From assembly GCA_021029095.1 (NCBI GenBank), contig JAJOHG010000077.1, positions 1 through 64,000 of the forward strand: a DNA stretch of 64,000 bases. Direction: 5' to 3'. This stretch comes from Phellopilus nigrolimitatus (Eukaryota; Basidiomycota; Agaricomycetes; Hymenochaetales; Hymenochaetaceae). The notes under the pieces were generated by a model that saw only the letters and a list, made by a program, of their open reading frames with translations, was not told where the DNA came from and ran no database searches. Positions 33,876 through 45,800 of this stretch are shown in pieces. Every line of letters starts with the position of its first letter. The first letter of the stretch is position 1. Both the position numbers and the translations under genes were made by a program.

Positions 33876-36595
33876 TTACGGCACTTCCTGGGGGAGGTTT
33901 GGTTTCGGTTTCGGACACGGTCACTGTAGATAGTTGTAAAAATAGTTTTCCTACTTCTCCAAAAAACGAAAAAAGCACACAAAAAATAAAAAACAACGAG
34001 AACGCAAAAACAGAAACTGTAGATAGCTCGCCGTCTGTTGATACAGCGGATGTTTTCCTTTCTTCTTCAAATAATAGTATTTATGAAACCGAACCCAAAA
34101 CCGTAAAAAACGAGTCTCCAAAGGCACGAGCCATCCCCTTTACTGCACCATGGGTGGTAAGGCGCCTAAAGGATGACAAACTCGAAAATGCCCTAACAAC
34201 GTTGCGAGTGTGGATGCATGAGAAGAGGCAAGAGGAAGCGAATGAAGAGACTGTACGTCAGATCATTGCGCTAGAAGACGAGGAGGCGGTGAAAGCGGTT
34301 AGAGGGCTGAGGGGCCCTAAAAGGTTTATCAGGGGATCCCGCGGACAGCAGTTGAATGTCGCGGTTTCCCTGCAGGCAACGGACACTGGTTCATGGTTTA
34401 ATGTCGAAGCCCTACTTGACAGTGGCTGCACCGGCTCATGTATCGATCGAATCCTTCGTACAAAAGAATGGAATTCGGACCCAAAACACACCAATTCCAA
34501 TCCCAGTCTATAACGCCGATGGTACCCTGAACAAGGGAGGATCGATCACAGAGACGGTGGAGATGCGAATGATAATCCGAGATCATGCGGAACGCATCAC
34601 CTTCGCAGTCACAGATTTGGGGAAGACAGAATTGTTCATAGGGCACGAGTGGCTAAAACTCCACAACCCGAGCATCGATTGGCAGAAATCAACGATCACA
34701 TTTGATAGATGCCCAGATGCATGTGGATATGTAGCCGACCTCTTGGACATTGATGCCGACCCTGATGATGACCAGGAACCTGAACTAGTTATGGAGGAAG
34801 GAGAAAGGCTCTTCGCATTCGACTGGGACCAATACGTCTCCTCACATGCTCAAAAAATGAGGCGATGGTCAGATTCGACCGAGACACTTGTGGACTCAAC
34901 CCCAGATTATGTGACCGAGTTCAAAGATGTCTTCGATCAATCTGATTTTGATCAGCTACCAGAACGACGCCCGTGGGATCACGCTATAGAACTCACCCCG
35001 GGCTTCGCTCCAGTCGATTGCAAGGTCTACCCCCTAAATCAGGGTGAACAGAAGGCCTTAGATGAATTCCTTGAGGAGAACCTCCGTACAGGCCGGATAC
35101 GTCCATCAAAGTCACCGATGGCGTCCCCATTCTTCTTCATTAAAAAGAAAGACGGAAAGCTTCGCCCTGTACAAGATTATCGCAAACTCAATGAGATGAC
35201 GGTGAAGAATCGATATCCGTTACCCTTGATACAGGAGCTAGTCGATAAACTGAAACAGGCACGACACTTCACAAAGCTTGATGTCCGTTGGGGGTTTAAT
35301 AACATCCGGATTAAGGAAGGCGATGAGTGGAAGGCAGCGTTTAGGACGAATCGTGGTCTCTTTGAGCCGACAGTAATGTTCTTCGGATTAACAAATTCAC
35401 CAGCTACCTTTCAAGGGTTTATGAACGAAATCCTGAAAGATCTGATCGACGACGGACATGTCATAGTGTATCTTGATGATATCTTGATCTTCACAGATGA
35501 CCTTGATCATCATCGGAAACTGGTCCGTCGCGTCTTAGAGATACTCTGAGCGAACAAACTGTACCTCAAACCCGAGAAGTGTAGTTTTGAAAAGACCACA
35601 ATCGACTATCTAGGGCTCATTGTCGGTGAAGGGAAGCTGAGGATGGACCCAGCGAAAGTAGCTGCTGTGCGAGATTGGCCGAAGCCCACAAAGAAAAAAG
35701 AACTTCAGTCGTTCTTAGGCTTCTGCAATTTCTACCGGCGCTTCATTCTAGGGTTTAGCGCCCACGCGAAACCACTCACATCATTGACGGGCAACACAGA
35801 ATGGAAATGGGAAGCAGCACAGGATCTTGCCTTTGAACGTCTCAAAGAAAGTATCTGCCAAGAACCAGTGCTCGCGCTCCCTGTTGATGATGGACAATTC
35901 CGCGTGGAAGCAGACTCTTCAGGATTTTGCTAATGGTGCCATACTGTCACAGTACATTGACGGAAAATGGCGACCAATCGCTTACCGGTCACAATCACTC
36001 AGTGAAGCCGAACGAAACTACGAGATCTATGACAAAGAGATGCTTGCGATTATGTCTTCACTTGATGATTGGCGACAATACCTTCTTGGGGCTAAAGAAC
36101 CATTTGAAATCTGGTCAGATCACCAAAACCTCCAGTATTTCAGAAAGCCCCAGAAGCTTAACCGGCGACAAGCGCGATGGGTAACAGAATTAGCGGAATA
36201 TGACTTTGTGCTGCACCACAAGCCTGGCACCTTGATGACGAAAGCTGACCTCCTCTCGAGACGAGCAGGACATAAGACGGGGGAGGATGATAACAGCGAC
36301 GTCACTTTATTAAAACCTGAATTATTTTTGAAAGAAATCTTGTTCGAGTCACTAGACGAGGACTTCATTCAGAGAATAAAACGGGTGCGCAACAATAAAG
36401 ACAAGGCAGGTAGTAAAAGCACTAGCGGCGGGAGCTGAACTTTGGGAAGAGTATGGCGATGGTCTAATCACGTGGCAGGAAAGAATCTACGTCCCTAAAG
36501 ATTCTAAACTGCGTGAGGACATTATCAAGGCGCATCATGACAGTAGCGATAGCAGGACACCCAGGGCGGTACAAAACACACGAATTGATTACCCC
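33872..36595 (+). pseudogene. Pol of the Tf1/sushi-like retrotransposon, decayed
   Basis: The protease active-site segment EALLDSGCTGSCID lies near 34410. A one-base shift near 34450 moves reading into a second frame with the RT: FFIKKKDGKLRPVQDYRKLN, FFGLTNSPATFQGFMN and the catalytic YLDDILIF (35469-35492). A TGA at 35547-35549 interrupts VRRVLEIL/ANKLYLKPEKC; it may derive from CGA. RNase H follows with VEADSSG, then a shift near 35930 to ANGAILSQ and YDKEMLAI. The last recognisable part is AHHDSS and GHPGRYKTHELI of the integrase zinc region, with further shifts near 36420 and 36545. Catalytic integrase is absent. Confidence 0.8.
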
Positions 36596-37790
36596 AATAC
36601 TGGTGCATCAGGAAACTGCAATTTCCTAGTAGGGGTTTAGTGTCAGTAGCTTGTGTAGATGAAGTTGCAAGATAGTCACTAGTGTTTTTAGCTGGTTTTA
36701 GCCTGATTAGTAATTTAGCTGAAGTAGTGTCTATAGCATCAATAGTAGCTGTTGATGGGTAGTATAGTATCAAGATTAGCTGCTATAGCATAAATAGTCT
36801 GCGAGCTAGGTAGGTGGGTAGGTAGGTAGTCATTACATATAGTTCCTGGGAAGGTGACTATGAGTAGCAGCTAATCAGTTACATGCATATAACAGGTACG
36901 CCTATATTTAGTTATAGTCTAACTGTGCTCCAGGCACTCAAAACTGGTAGTCGGTCATAATTTTAATACTGGTACAGGTCCTGCAACCAAAAAGTAGAAT
37001 ATCAAAGTTCACAATGAGCTCAGTCCGACTGTTCTCAGCAACAACTCACACATCGTGATCAAAAGAACAGGTTTCAGTGTTGTAGCAGAAGCATGCACAG
37101 GCACCATCCACAAAGAGGTCACAGCCTCAGGCACATAAGGTTGGGTTTACACTATTGCCAATGTCCTTGCACCTGCTCTGGTGCCTGTGTCTGACATTGC
37201 CTCTTGTCCAGCTACCTTGCTCTCAGTTGTTAGATTGGCTAGTTTGCCAAGCTGTATTTTATTCAGTAGTTTGTAAAGATCACTTTCTTCTGCTGCATCC
37301 TTTGAGCCCTGCATCCAAAAACCATCCTATTCAGCCTCCAGTGTTCCACTCAAAGAGCTCTTGAATTATGAGTAATCATTTTCTTTCTAAGTAAAGCCTA
37401 ACCTTAATCTATCAGGTCTCACCATTAGTCCTGACACAATTAACACAGAAACCATGACAATTAGTAACATTGGCTGGGAAATTCCAGTAAGTCTTTAAGA
37501 ATGAGAGAGTTGAGCAGAAATGATATTTTGTGATGCTCTCATAAGTTTCCCACGATTGACTGAGCACCCTACTTGGGCGTGGGAAATCGGACTTAAGAAA
37601 AATTTGATGTGCATCATCAGTGCAACATCAATTTGTTTGCTTGCAACAGCAATTTTGTATTGACTTTCAGCAGGTTATTCATTTATATTTTGCATGTATG
37701 TATGGTATGTACATAGCAGTGTCATCGGTTGCCACTGTCAATAGATTGCATGAAAGGGATAATGTATGTCCTGCAGCGGTGACAGCATTT
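36596..37790. other. Gene-free stretch after the gypsy element
   Basis: About 1.2 kb of AT-rich sequence with no gene I can support. It contains TAGGTAGG-type short repeats (36805-36825) and many TAGCTG/TATAGC words. It might be the remains of another element or of the gypsy 3' flank; I could not place either end. Confidence 0.5.
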
Positions 37791-37814
37791 CACAGGCAGG
37801 TCTGATAAGACCAA

Positions 37815-37960
37815 GTAGATCATGTTCTTGCCCGTGACGTCGAGGATGCTCGACGCGTGGGGGTAGTCTGAGTCCCATCCGGCCTCCTCGCGCTGCTGCT
37901 GGCCGTACCCTCTATACGACCCCCCACGGATGAAACGGACTGACACGGCATCTGCGTGCT
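37815..37960 (-). pseudogene. Gene fragment shared with the hAT-1 cargo
   Basis: Minus-strand reading gives GSYRGYGQQQREEAGWDSD. The corresponding DNA in hAT-1 (about 4195-4250) gives GSYGGYGQQRREEAGRDSG. So one captured gene, probably the GATA factor cargo, has left a second, different-length piece here beside the eIF4G fragment. The sequence beyond (ASSILDVTGKNMIYLV) is not present in hAT-1. Unassigned apart from this link. Confidence 0.45.
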
Positions 37961-37979
37961 TCACTTACACTCTCACAAC

Positions 37980-40900
37980 TCAATTGTATCCTGCCACAAA
38001 TGTAAGTAGAGTAGAAAAGGACAGAATAAAAACAAAATGACACACGAGTAACATGAACTGTATACAAGACGAGACATTGCTGCTGTTCGCAAGTTCCTTT
38101 GTGCGACTCAAGTACACATCCGTACGACCGTGAGTATCTAGCGATTGACCGACGGTGCTCAGAAGCTTGCACAAGCCCTCAATCTCTTCCTCTTCAGGGT
38201 TGTTGTCATTGCTGAGGAGTTTCTTGATGCACTCGTGCATGATGCGCTCCGTGAGCATCTGGAGCTTAAAGAGCTCGCCAATGAATTTCACGAGACCGAG
38301 ACCTTGACGCTTCGCTTTCTGAGCGGAATAGTACTCTTCCGAGAACTGCGGTGTCTCGCCTGACTCCTTGTTCTCTTCCTTTTCGCTCTCGACCTTGAGC
38401 GCCTGATCCTCGTTCGCTTTTTCCGCGGCGGCAGCGGCAGTAGACTCCTTCTGCTTCCATCCGCGCTCGAAGTCTTCCTGACAACGGTTGAGGAGGTATT
38501 TGCGGAACAAGAGACCACCAGTGATCGGCTTGCCCTCGGAGTTGCGAATCCCGTCGTCTTGGACGTCCGGACTGATTTGCTCCATCATTTTGCGGCACAA
38601 GCGGGCATACATCTCGCTCCATGTCGCCTCGTCCGTTGCTTTCTCAAACACGAGCCGAATCACTTGGATGAGTGTGCGCCAGTCCTTCTCGCTTTCGCTC
38701 TTGTTTGCCCATTGAATGATCTGGTTCGAGATTGACTCGAACTTCTCCATCGTGAGCTTGTTGAGAAGCGAGCGGACCTTACGGTCGACGACCTCGGGAG
38801 CATCCATGTCGACCGCCACCGGCTTTCTGCTCGCGCTGACTGGGACCCAACGATTCGCAGTCGCCTCAAGCGGCGTGACGGGCTCCAGCGCCATTGCATT
38901 TGCCGCGTGCGCTGCCGAGAACTGCGCCTGTGCTGCGCTGATGCGATTCGCGTCGTTGCGCGCCTCTCCGCGCTTGCTGCCCAACGGTCCTGCGCCAATA
39001 GCGCTGGGACCACCTTGGCTGGAGGAGCGGACCATAGGCGACGAGCGACCGCCCGTGAACGGAGGTCCTCCCGGTGGCCCGCCCATCGACGTCGAGCGCA
39101 TGAAGCGCTCCTCGCTCGATAATTTGCCCGGTGCGGAGAAGTTGCCCATAGTCGCGAAACCTGAGGCTGACTTCCCGAAACCGTTCAAGGAACCGATTCC
39201 CAAACCCACCGACGCTTGACGCGCCGCAGTCGACGAGGGCGGGCCCATGCCACCAGACACGCCCCGTCGGCCAGAGCCACCGCGACCCATTGAATGTGCT
39301 TGGTCGGAAGGCTCAAGCCCGATAGCTTCAAGAGGAGGGAGGTTGTCTGGTTTCTCCTTGCAGACCGACATGAACTGCATGAGGAAGTCGCGGTCTTAAC
39401 TAACAAAGAAAAACAATCAGTACAACGATTTTCATTGAGCGCATGGAAGTAATGAAACACACCGAAATTTGCCATCTTTTGCGTTCGTGTTGAGCTCCGG
39501 CTTGGGGCTTTTGACCGCGGTGCTCAGCAGGCTTATGCAAATGTCGACCCTCTTGATGATGGCGATGGCGATCCCGGTGCCGGGGGGTTTAAGAAGCAAC
39601 TTGAAAAATATCGGACCGATGAATGCGGGTGTGGGAATGATGTAGGGGGCCGCGCAGTGCACCTACGTGCTCCTCCGTCTGCACAAACGAGCGTGCAGCC
39701 ACGCGCGACACGCCTGCGCGGGGACAGCGGTCACACGCGCGACGTTCACGCGCGAGCGAGGGTGGCCACGCGCTTTCGGGCACGGCCCTCTTGCAGTCCA
39801 ACAGAGCCGCGGGCAGGTTCGACAGCTTCGCGGACGTGAACCCGTTCACGCTCAAGGCGCTCGACGCGTACCGCATGCAGCTCTGGAGCCGCATCGCAAG
39901 CTGCAGCGCGCTCGAGCATCCGCACCGAACAGTGACACGCGCCGCTGGTGAACGGCGCTACGAAAACGCATCCGCCAGCGACGCGCCTGCCGCGCGCGAT
40001 GCGCCTGATGTCCTTTGCAGAAGGATGGAAAGCGGAGGAGTTGATCCCGCTGTCGAAGCAGGACAAGCTTTTCAAGGATGCTTTGCAATTTTCTGCGTTC
40101 TCCGCGTCGAAGGAGGTGGCCGAGGAGCTTCTTTCATACTTCGTTGACATTGGGAACAAAGAGTGCAGCAATGTTCGACTTCGAGAGTAGGGCGCGCGCG
40201 AGAGAAAGGGCCACGAGAGAGAGGGCCACAAGAGAGAGGGCCACGAGAGAGAGAGAGGGCCATGAGAGAGAGAGGGTGATGAGATAGGGAGGTTGGCGGG
40301 TGAAGGAGGGTGAAGGTCGTGGACGGCGGGGATGCGGGCACGGCGACGAGGGCTGCCAGCACGACGTGGCCCGTTTGCTGCGCCTTCGGGATACTGGACT
40401 TGATCGAGGTCTTGGATGTGACGAGCGGTAGCGAGAGCGGAGGGGAGGGATTGAGGGACGCCAGGCCTGTGTGTAGAGGAGAGGTCAAGAGGGCCAGGGA
40501 TCGGGGATGTATGAGACTCGGGAGAGACGGAGAAAGGGACATCGGTGGTACTCGGGGACAGCTCGTTCTCCTTCTTTAACTTGATTTCGAGGCTGACCTT
40601 CGGCTTCTCTTCCTCCTTCGCCTTGGCTTTGAGTTCTTCTTCCTCCTTCCGCTGACGCTCTTCGTCTTCCTTGCGTAACGCTCATTCTCCTCCTTTCGCA
40701 GACGCTCGTTCTCCTCTTCCTCCTTTCGCGCACGCTCTTCCTCCTCTTCTTTACGCTTGCGCTCGAGCTCTGCCTCTTGCTTCTTCCGCACCTCCTCCTC
40801 CTTCGCCTTCTGCAACCTCCTCCTGATCACGTTTGGTTTTCTCCGCGATACGCTTCAGCCGAGCCTCCTCGGTCTCAAGGCGCACAGTCGCGCGACGATT

Positions 40901-41393
40901 TTTCTCGGCTGCAGGTGTCGAAGGAATCGATGACGTCTGTCTGCGCAAGCCATTGAGATCTACCTCATTCCCCGACGCATCCGTGATCTTGACCTTACTT
41001 TTCCGCTGCTGAAGAGCCTGTGCGGGCGGAACTTGACCAGGCACAAACGCACTCGCATTCGTATTAAGGCGCGGGCCGGCGCTCGGGAGTTGCACTGCGA
41101 TTCCGGTGGGCGGAGTCCCTGGAGACTGCAGAGGGGGCTGCCGAGGTGACACAGGTAGTCCATACGGGTGTGCCTGCGGCGTCTGTGGACGTGTTTTGGG
41201 CTGCTGCTGCTGATGCATTTGCCATGGCTGCGGCGGGTACTGCATATATTGCTCAGCGCCAGGCATGTCTGACACGTTTGGCGGCATGTATGATACTGTG
41301 ATATATTTAGCTCCGGCTTTATGATGCATCAATGAGAAAGACCACTCACATAATACCCTGTTGCCAATGGTACGGGTTGCATCTGTGGGAGCC
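37980..41393 (-). pseudogene. eIF4G pseudogene, middle part to MIF4G domain
   Basis: eIF4G is the translation-initiation scaffold. Minus-strand order: PPNVSDMPGAEQYMQYPPQP and a Q/P-rich part (41300-41050), KVKITDASGNEVDLNGLRRQ (41000-40940), a charged coiled-coil segment (40900-40600), SPKPELNTNAKDGKFR (near 39500), the eIF4E-binding region, EKPDNLPPLEAIGLEP (near 39340), then a MIF4G domain (about 38800-38060) with VRSLLNKLTMEKFESI and GLVKFIGELFKLQMLTERI. It ends abruptly after SSNVSS near 38060, losing the end of MIF4G and the C-terminus. Frameshifts occur near 40820 and 40690. The tyrosine codon expected before DRDFLMQF is TAA (39398-39396). The N-terminal part lies at 54964-55793, beyond an inserted KDZ element. 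Confidence 0.85.
40195..40285. repeat. Short tandem repeat in the eIF4G pseudogene
   Basis: Five or so imperfect copies of a 15-base unit close to GGGCCACGAGAGAGA. They lie in the linker before the eIF4E-binding region and would encode a GPLS-type repeat on the minus strand. Probably a local expansion in the decaying copy. Confidence 0.7.
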
Positions 41394-41465
41394 GTACCAA
41401 CCAATTTCGAACGTCAAATCCCTGTAATTACAGGGCACTGACAGTACTACAGTCCCCTGTAGTAG
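41394..41465 (+). repeat. Left terminal inverted repeat of the KDZ transposon
   Basis: Starts GTACCAACCA and ends CCCTGTAGTAG. Several CTGTA/TACAG words face each other, forming subterminal repeats. The inner 46 bases match the reverse complement of 54891-54936 with only a few differences. Confidence 0.75.
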
Positions 41466-42117
41466 TGGGCAAGCCGTTCTTTGTGCTACAGCTACTGTCA
41501 CCCTCCCGGAACCCTCCTATTTGGGGTAGGATTTGTCATTGATGGTCAGGTGTGCCTTTGATGCTATCATGCCGCCTTCGGCTTCTGTGCTCGCTGTCAC
41601 CCGCCTCCTTACTCATCATCCCGATGCCGCCCCGCCGCTTTTTCCTTACTCATCACTCTTTTACTTATATAATTCAGTTTTTTTTGTATTATGCAGGGAA
41701 TAGGCATTATAAAATATATAAAATAAATATAATATTATTATTGATAAAAGCATGCCGAACGCGCGCTCGGTGTCAATCGTCGGCGCCTGTGTCCGCGTCG
41801 AGAGCGTGAGGATTGCCCGAGGCCCTCGACGACGCCGTGGACCGCACCCACACGGCGGTCCCACACGACGTGCTCCTCTGCATGGCGGCACGCGTCCGTC
41901 TCACACAGAGTGCGCGCCGCCGCGACGCGCTCCACGTTGCGCACGCGCGCTTGAGCACAGCATCGCGACCTACCATCCGATCCACCACCACACCAGCCCC
42001 CTCTGTTCGCGACCTCACGGCATGCACGGGGCACGACGAGCAACCATTTTCTCTGTGTTCGCCTTCGAGTTGAGCAGCGTGCGTACGGATAAGCCGCATG
42101 GAAGACACGCTCGTCGG

Positions 42118-42300
42118 ACCTTCCAACACATACTTAACGGTCGAGAATGTGTCGAATGTTTCAAAACTACCAGGGCAGCATTAGGCTGTTCTTTCGAAGC
42201 CCTGAAATATCCCAGACGCGGACAGTTTGATCCATGTAAGACGACATGACCAGCGCAAACTCATTGAATGTCGAGCCGCTGCGCGCAACACACCTGCACG
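42118..42300 (-). pseudogene. Captured alpha-COP (coatomer alpha) WD40 fragment
   Basis: Coatomer alpha is the WD40-propeller scaffold of COPI vesicles. The minus strand encodes MDQTVRVWDISGLRK, a signature of its WD40 domain. After a one-base shift comes FETFDTFSTVKYVLEG, which is the expected continuation before the next WD repeat. Only about 50 residues remain. The flanks (41750-42117) are GC-rich and unrecognised. It sits in the left long inverted end of the KDZ element; no matching piece is seen in the right end. Confidence 0.7.
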
Positions 42301-42339
42301 AAAAACGGCTGCTGCTGCTGCATTGGCGTGAGAGGGCGA

Positions 42340-42500
42340 GCGGGCTAGAGGGCAGAACGACAGGGCGAAAGGGCGAGACAGCGAGACGGCGGGACGGCGA
42401 GAGGGCGAGACGGCGAGAGGGCGAGAGGGCGAGACAGCGAGACAGCGAGACAGCGAGTACATAGTCTGCATAGGCTGCATGGACTGAGGCCGCTGCTGGC
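42340..42500 (-). repeat. Left copy of a Q/P-rich inverted piece of the KDZ ends
   Basis: On the minus strand this reads PQSMQPMQTMYS, then a SRCLAVSPSR low-complexity expansion made of CTCGCC-type repeats, then PFFV. The plus-strand copy at 53697-53890 reads QFVQSMQTMYST, SPSSPAISPSR and LQPPPFFVQ. The shared order shows the two are inverted copies, with the left one expanded by a short tandem repeat (42360-42460). Confidence 0.65.
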
Positions 42501-42836
42501 ACTGATCTGATGTGCTGAATAAGCACCTTTATTTCGTTGATATCCAACATAATTTGACTTTCTGTGTTGATTTAGTAAATGATTCTCACATTACCATTCT
42601 GAGAGTTGTTTCTTATTACGAAACCATTTTTTTTTTGTGCGGCCGGCGCGTCGGCGGATCGCGTCAGTGGCACGCAGCGGCGGCGCGCGTCGGTGGCACG
42701 CATTGGCGGCATGCATCAGCGTGCATCTGCGGCGCATGCAGATAATTGATTTTCTCCAATATTAAAAAACTACCGTACTGGCGCAGAAAGTAGAAAGTAG
42801 AAAATAGAAAAGAAAATATAACAAATTCACCGCTCT
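42501..42836. other. Gene-free spacer
   Basis: Contains an AT-rich part, a T-run and a GC-rich patch with repeated GGCGCGCGTCGG/GGCACGCA-like words (42640-42735). No coding signal. Confidence 0.5.
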
Positions 42837-45800
42837 CTACCGGATGTCAGCCAGCTTCGACATTTCATCCAATACCCAACAGACGTCATCGAGCGCGAGG
42901 TCAAACTCGCGATTGCTACCGTCCACGAGAGTGTTTGCCCACCAGCTAAGGCTGAGCACTACAAGAAAGATGCCGTTCCCTCCTCCCTTCCTCGTCTCGA
43001 CCCATTGCTCGCCATCTCGCGAAACGCGAGATAACGGGAATGCATCTCCTCGACGCCACTCCGGCTGCATCGAGATCCACCACCTGGTCCACTGGGCCAC
43101 AAACGACGCGAGAACGAACGGAGGGACGGCGAAGTAATTTTTCTTCCTTTTTTGCCAGTACTCGATGCAGTCCGGACGGTGGGTTTTTTTCAATCGTTGA
43201 GACATGTCCTAGGATCGGTCAGAGAATGGGACGCATGGAGAATATAAAAGTGCGTACCTTTGACTCGGGAAAATGCAGTTGCTTCTCGAAAATTAACCAC
43301 AAGTTGATCAGACGGCGGTTGTCGCCAACAAGGAGCGACCAGAGGCCAGGGACCGCTTTTGTGATCCACTCGCGCCGCGCCTGCAGTTCAGGCTCGATCG
43401 TGTCGCCCATCAACTGTTCCAGTAGCGAGCATAGGGTGTATCCAGAAGCAGGTGCCGATAAATTAGAACTAGTTTGAGCTCCAGTAGAAACATCGCGATC
43501 GGTTGCGACACGAGAAGATGCGAACGGCGACTCAGCTGGTTCGGATGCAGCGAGCGAGCGAGCAGTCGCGAAACCGCCAGTCCCATCCTCATCGTGGCGC
43601 ATGTCACAGTCTCTTGCCTCTGGTCGAGCGGTTGTCGAAGGCGATACCGGAGAATCACTAGCTTTGTGTTGAGAGGCCGCCGTAGCTGATGTTGGCGGGT
43701 CTTGGATAACTGGCGAGTCTTGGATAGCCGGCGACGTTGAGGTAGATGGCGGCGTCGTGTCAGGTTGGTCCAGCTCCATCGCATCAAGAGAGTTGGACGT
43801 CAACGTGAGAGTTCTAGATAACAATAAGCGGACGAGCGACAATGAGACACGTGTTGAGAAGCCTGCCTAGTTGACACTGGTGGGCCTTGACCAGCTGGTG
43901 ATATCGAGGTAATTAGCGTCGTCGTGTCAGGGGGATCCAGCTCCATCGTGTCAAGAGAATCGGCCGTCAAGGTGAGAGTTCTGAAATAGACTTAGCAGGA
44001 GCCGCAGACAATAAGGCACGTGCCACTTACCGGGAGCTTTTTCTGGACGAACGTCGCACTGGTGCACTTCTTTTACTTCTTCCGCCTACCCTTTTCTTAG
44101 GTTTCCCTGAGACCATGCCTTGCATAGCTGCCGTGAGTCCTATCTCTTCCATCAAAAGTCGATTTTTCTCTATATTTAAAAGACGATTTTTTTCGTACGA
44201 AGTGAGGCGCGCTCGCTTCTTTGCGGGTCGATCAGATCTCTCACGTGCCCTATCATCCTCATCTTCGTCTTCGTCTTCGTCTTCGTCGCACTCGTCTTCG
44301 TCTTTGTCGCACTCGTCTTTGTCTTCCTCGTCTTCCTCGTCGTCTCCACCGCGGTCATGTCTTTTGGTTGCGAAACTCCGCGTGGCCGGCTGCTCGAAGT
44401 CACCTTGAGCAAAAGCATCTCCATCTAAAACGATCTCGATGTCGTTTGCATCAAGTAACATTGCGTCCTCCTCAATTGACTCCATTCCGGTGATGGCTCG
44501 TCTCGATGGATTCTCAGGTATCGCCGACACTGCACGCGAAGTACTCGCACTCGAAGACGACGATCCGACTGCGGGATCCAGAGCAATGGATTTGCGCATC
44601 GCTTTAGCTATTTGACATTGTAAGTTTTAGGCTCTGTATTAGCAAAGAAGACACTTACTAAAGCACTTCGAAAGCCACTGTGTGGCGGGTACCTGTATCG
44701 CATTCTTGAAATTTGGGTGGTATTGTTCAAAGGACATCCCGGAGTCCGCCGTCTTTCCGAAACTGGTTCTGCTTGCGAGGTGAGTCGCGTTCGGAGTAAC
44801 TGTAAAGTACTGACGCACGTGAATATCTTGATCTTTCCGCCCTTGTCCGGCTGCGGAAATCCGAGAATGATGATTCCCGACGCGTTAATCTGGCCTTTAA
44901 GCTCCTTCGCAAAGGTGCTCATTGTTGGTGGGAGCTTGTCGATTTTTCTAAATGAAGTTAGTGAACTAATCGTTTAGTATTGGCAAGCAACGTACTTTTG
45001 GAGCTCCATATTCGCCAGGAGTCGCTTTTCCTCGCGCTTGGCCTCCGCGTCTTGAACGCGAATAGAATCGTTGGTAATTTCGCTCGACTTCGCGAGCGCG
45101 TCCATCCCTTCTGAGTGACCTATGACTGGAACAATATGGCCCTCGACAGCAACATTATTTGCGCATCCTTCAGCCGTCCCAGTCAAGCTGTCCCGACCTT
45201 CAGAAACTTCTTTTTTTGCCGGTCCTGCGCGCGACTTGGGCGAAGTCGCATTTCGGAAAGCGATCACGTCATCCCTCACAGCGTCGGTTTCGCTTTTCAA
45301 CCACCCCTTCAGGATTTCCCCCTTGAATATCATCTTCGACTTGATTGACTTTGTTCCTGTTCCTTTTACTGATTCTTTGTAGGTGTCATAAAGAGAATCG
45401 AGAAGTGCCAGCCGCTCGGGATCCTTCTCAATAACAAGCTTAAGGTACGCTTCGTGCATTTGATACGTTCGCTTCGGACCAGTTGACTCATCATTTTCTT
45501 CTTTCACCAGACTTTTACCCGACAGGTCAAGTACAGTCTGCGTGCGCCGAACTCGGTGCTTGTTATAGTACCATTGTCTGATACGCTGGAAGTAATGTAA
45601 GACCAATACAAATGAAATGAAATGAAGGGCTCACATCTTTAGCTCGCTCCGTTTTCTCTTTCTGAATTTTCTCTTCACAGCCCTCAAACTTCACGCGCGG
45701 AAAAATCATGCTTGACGGCGGGTATCGCTCAAGGAATGTGTTGAAGAACCGGTCAAAAAATGAAGTAACAGTGTTGCTGCTTTTTGCTTTGAGATAGTCG

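Larger units (their letters stand above)
31785..36595 (+). mobile_element. Tf1/sushi-like Ty3/gypsy retrotransposon, 3' truncated
   Basis: Order is 5' LTR (31785-32068), primer site, long leader, gag (32742), then protease, RT, RNase H and the start of integrase. Sequence similarity ends at about 36595, just after the integrase zinc region at KTHELI. The integrase core and 3' LTR are missing. Gag is open throughout, but pol needs several frame changes and has an internal stop, so the element is inactive. The self-priming primer site (see separate entry) supports a Tf1/sushi-type lineage. Confidence 0.8.

Noticed and set aside
37980..41393. Functional host eIF4G gene
   Set aside because: Frameshifts, a stop at the eIF4E-binding site, a truncated MIF4G domain and a 13.6 kb insertion exclude it.
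41440..41475. CACTA-type transposon end (CACTACTACAGG on the minus strand)
   Set aside because: The CACTA-like bases lie at the inner edge of a longer inverted repeat that ends GTACCAACCA, and no CACTA transposase is present. The KDZ interpretation explains both ends.
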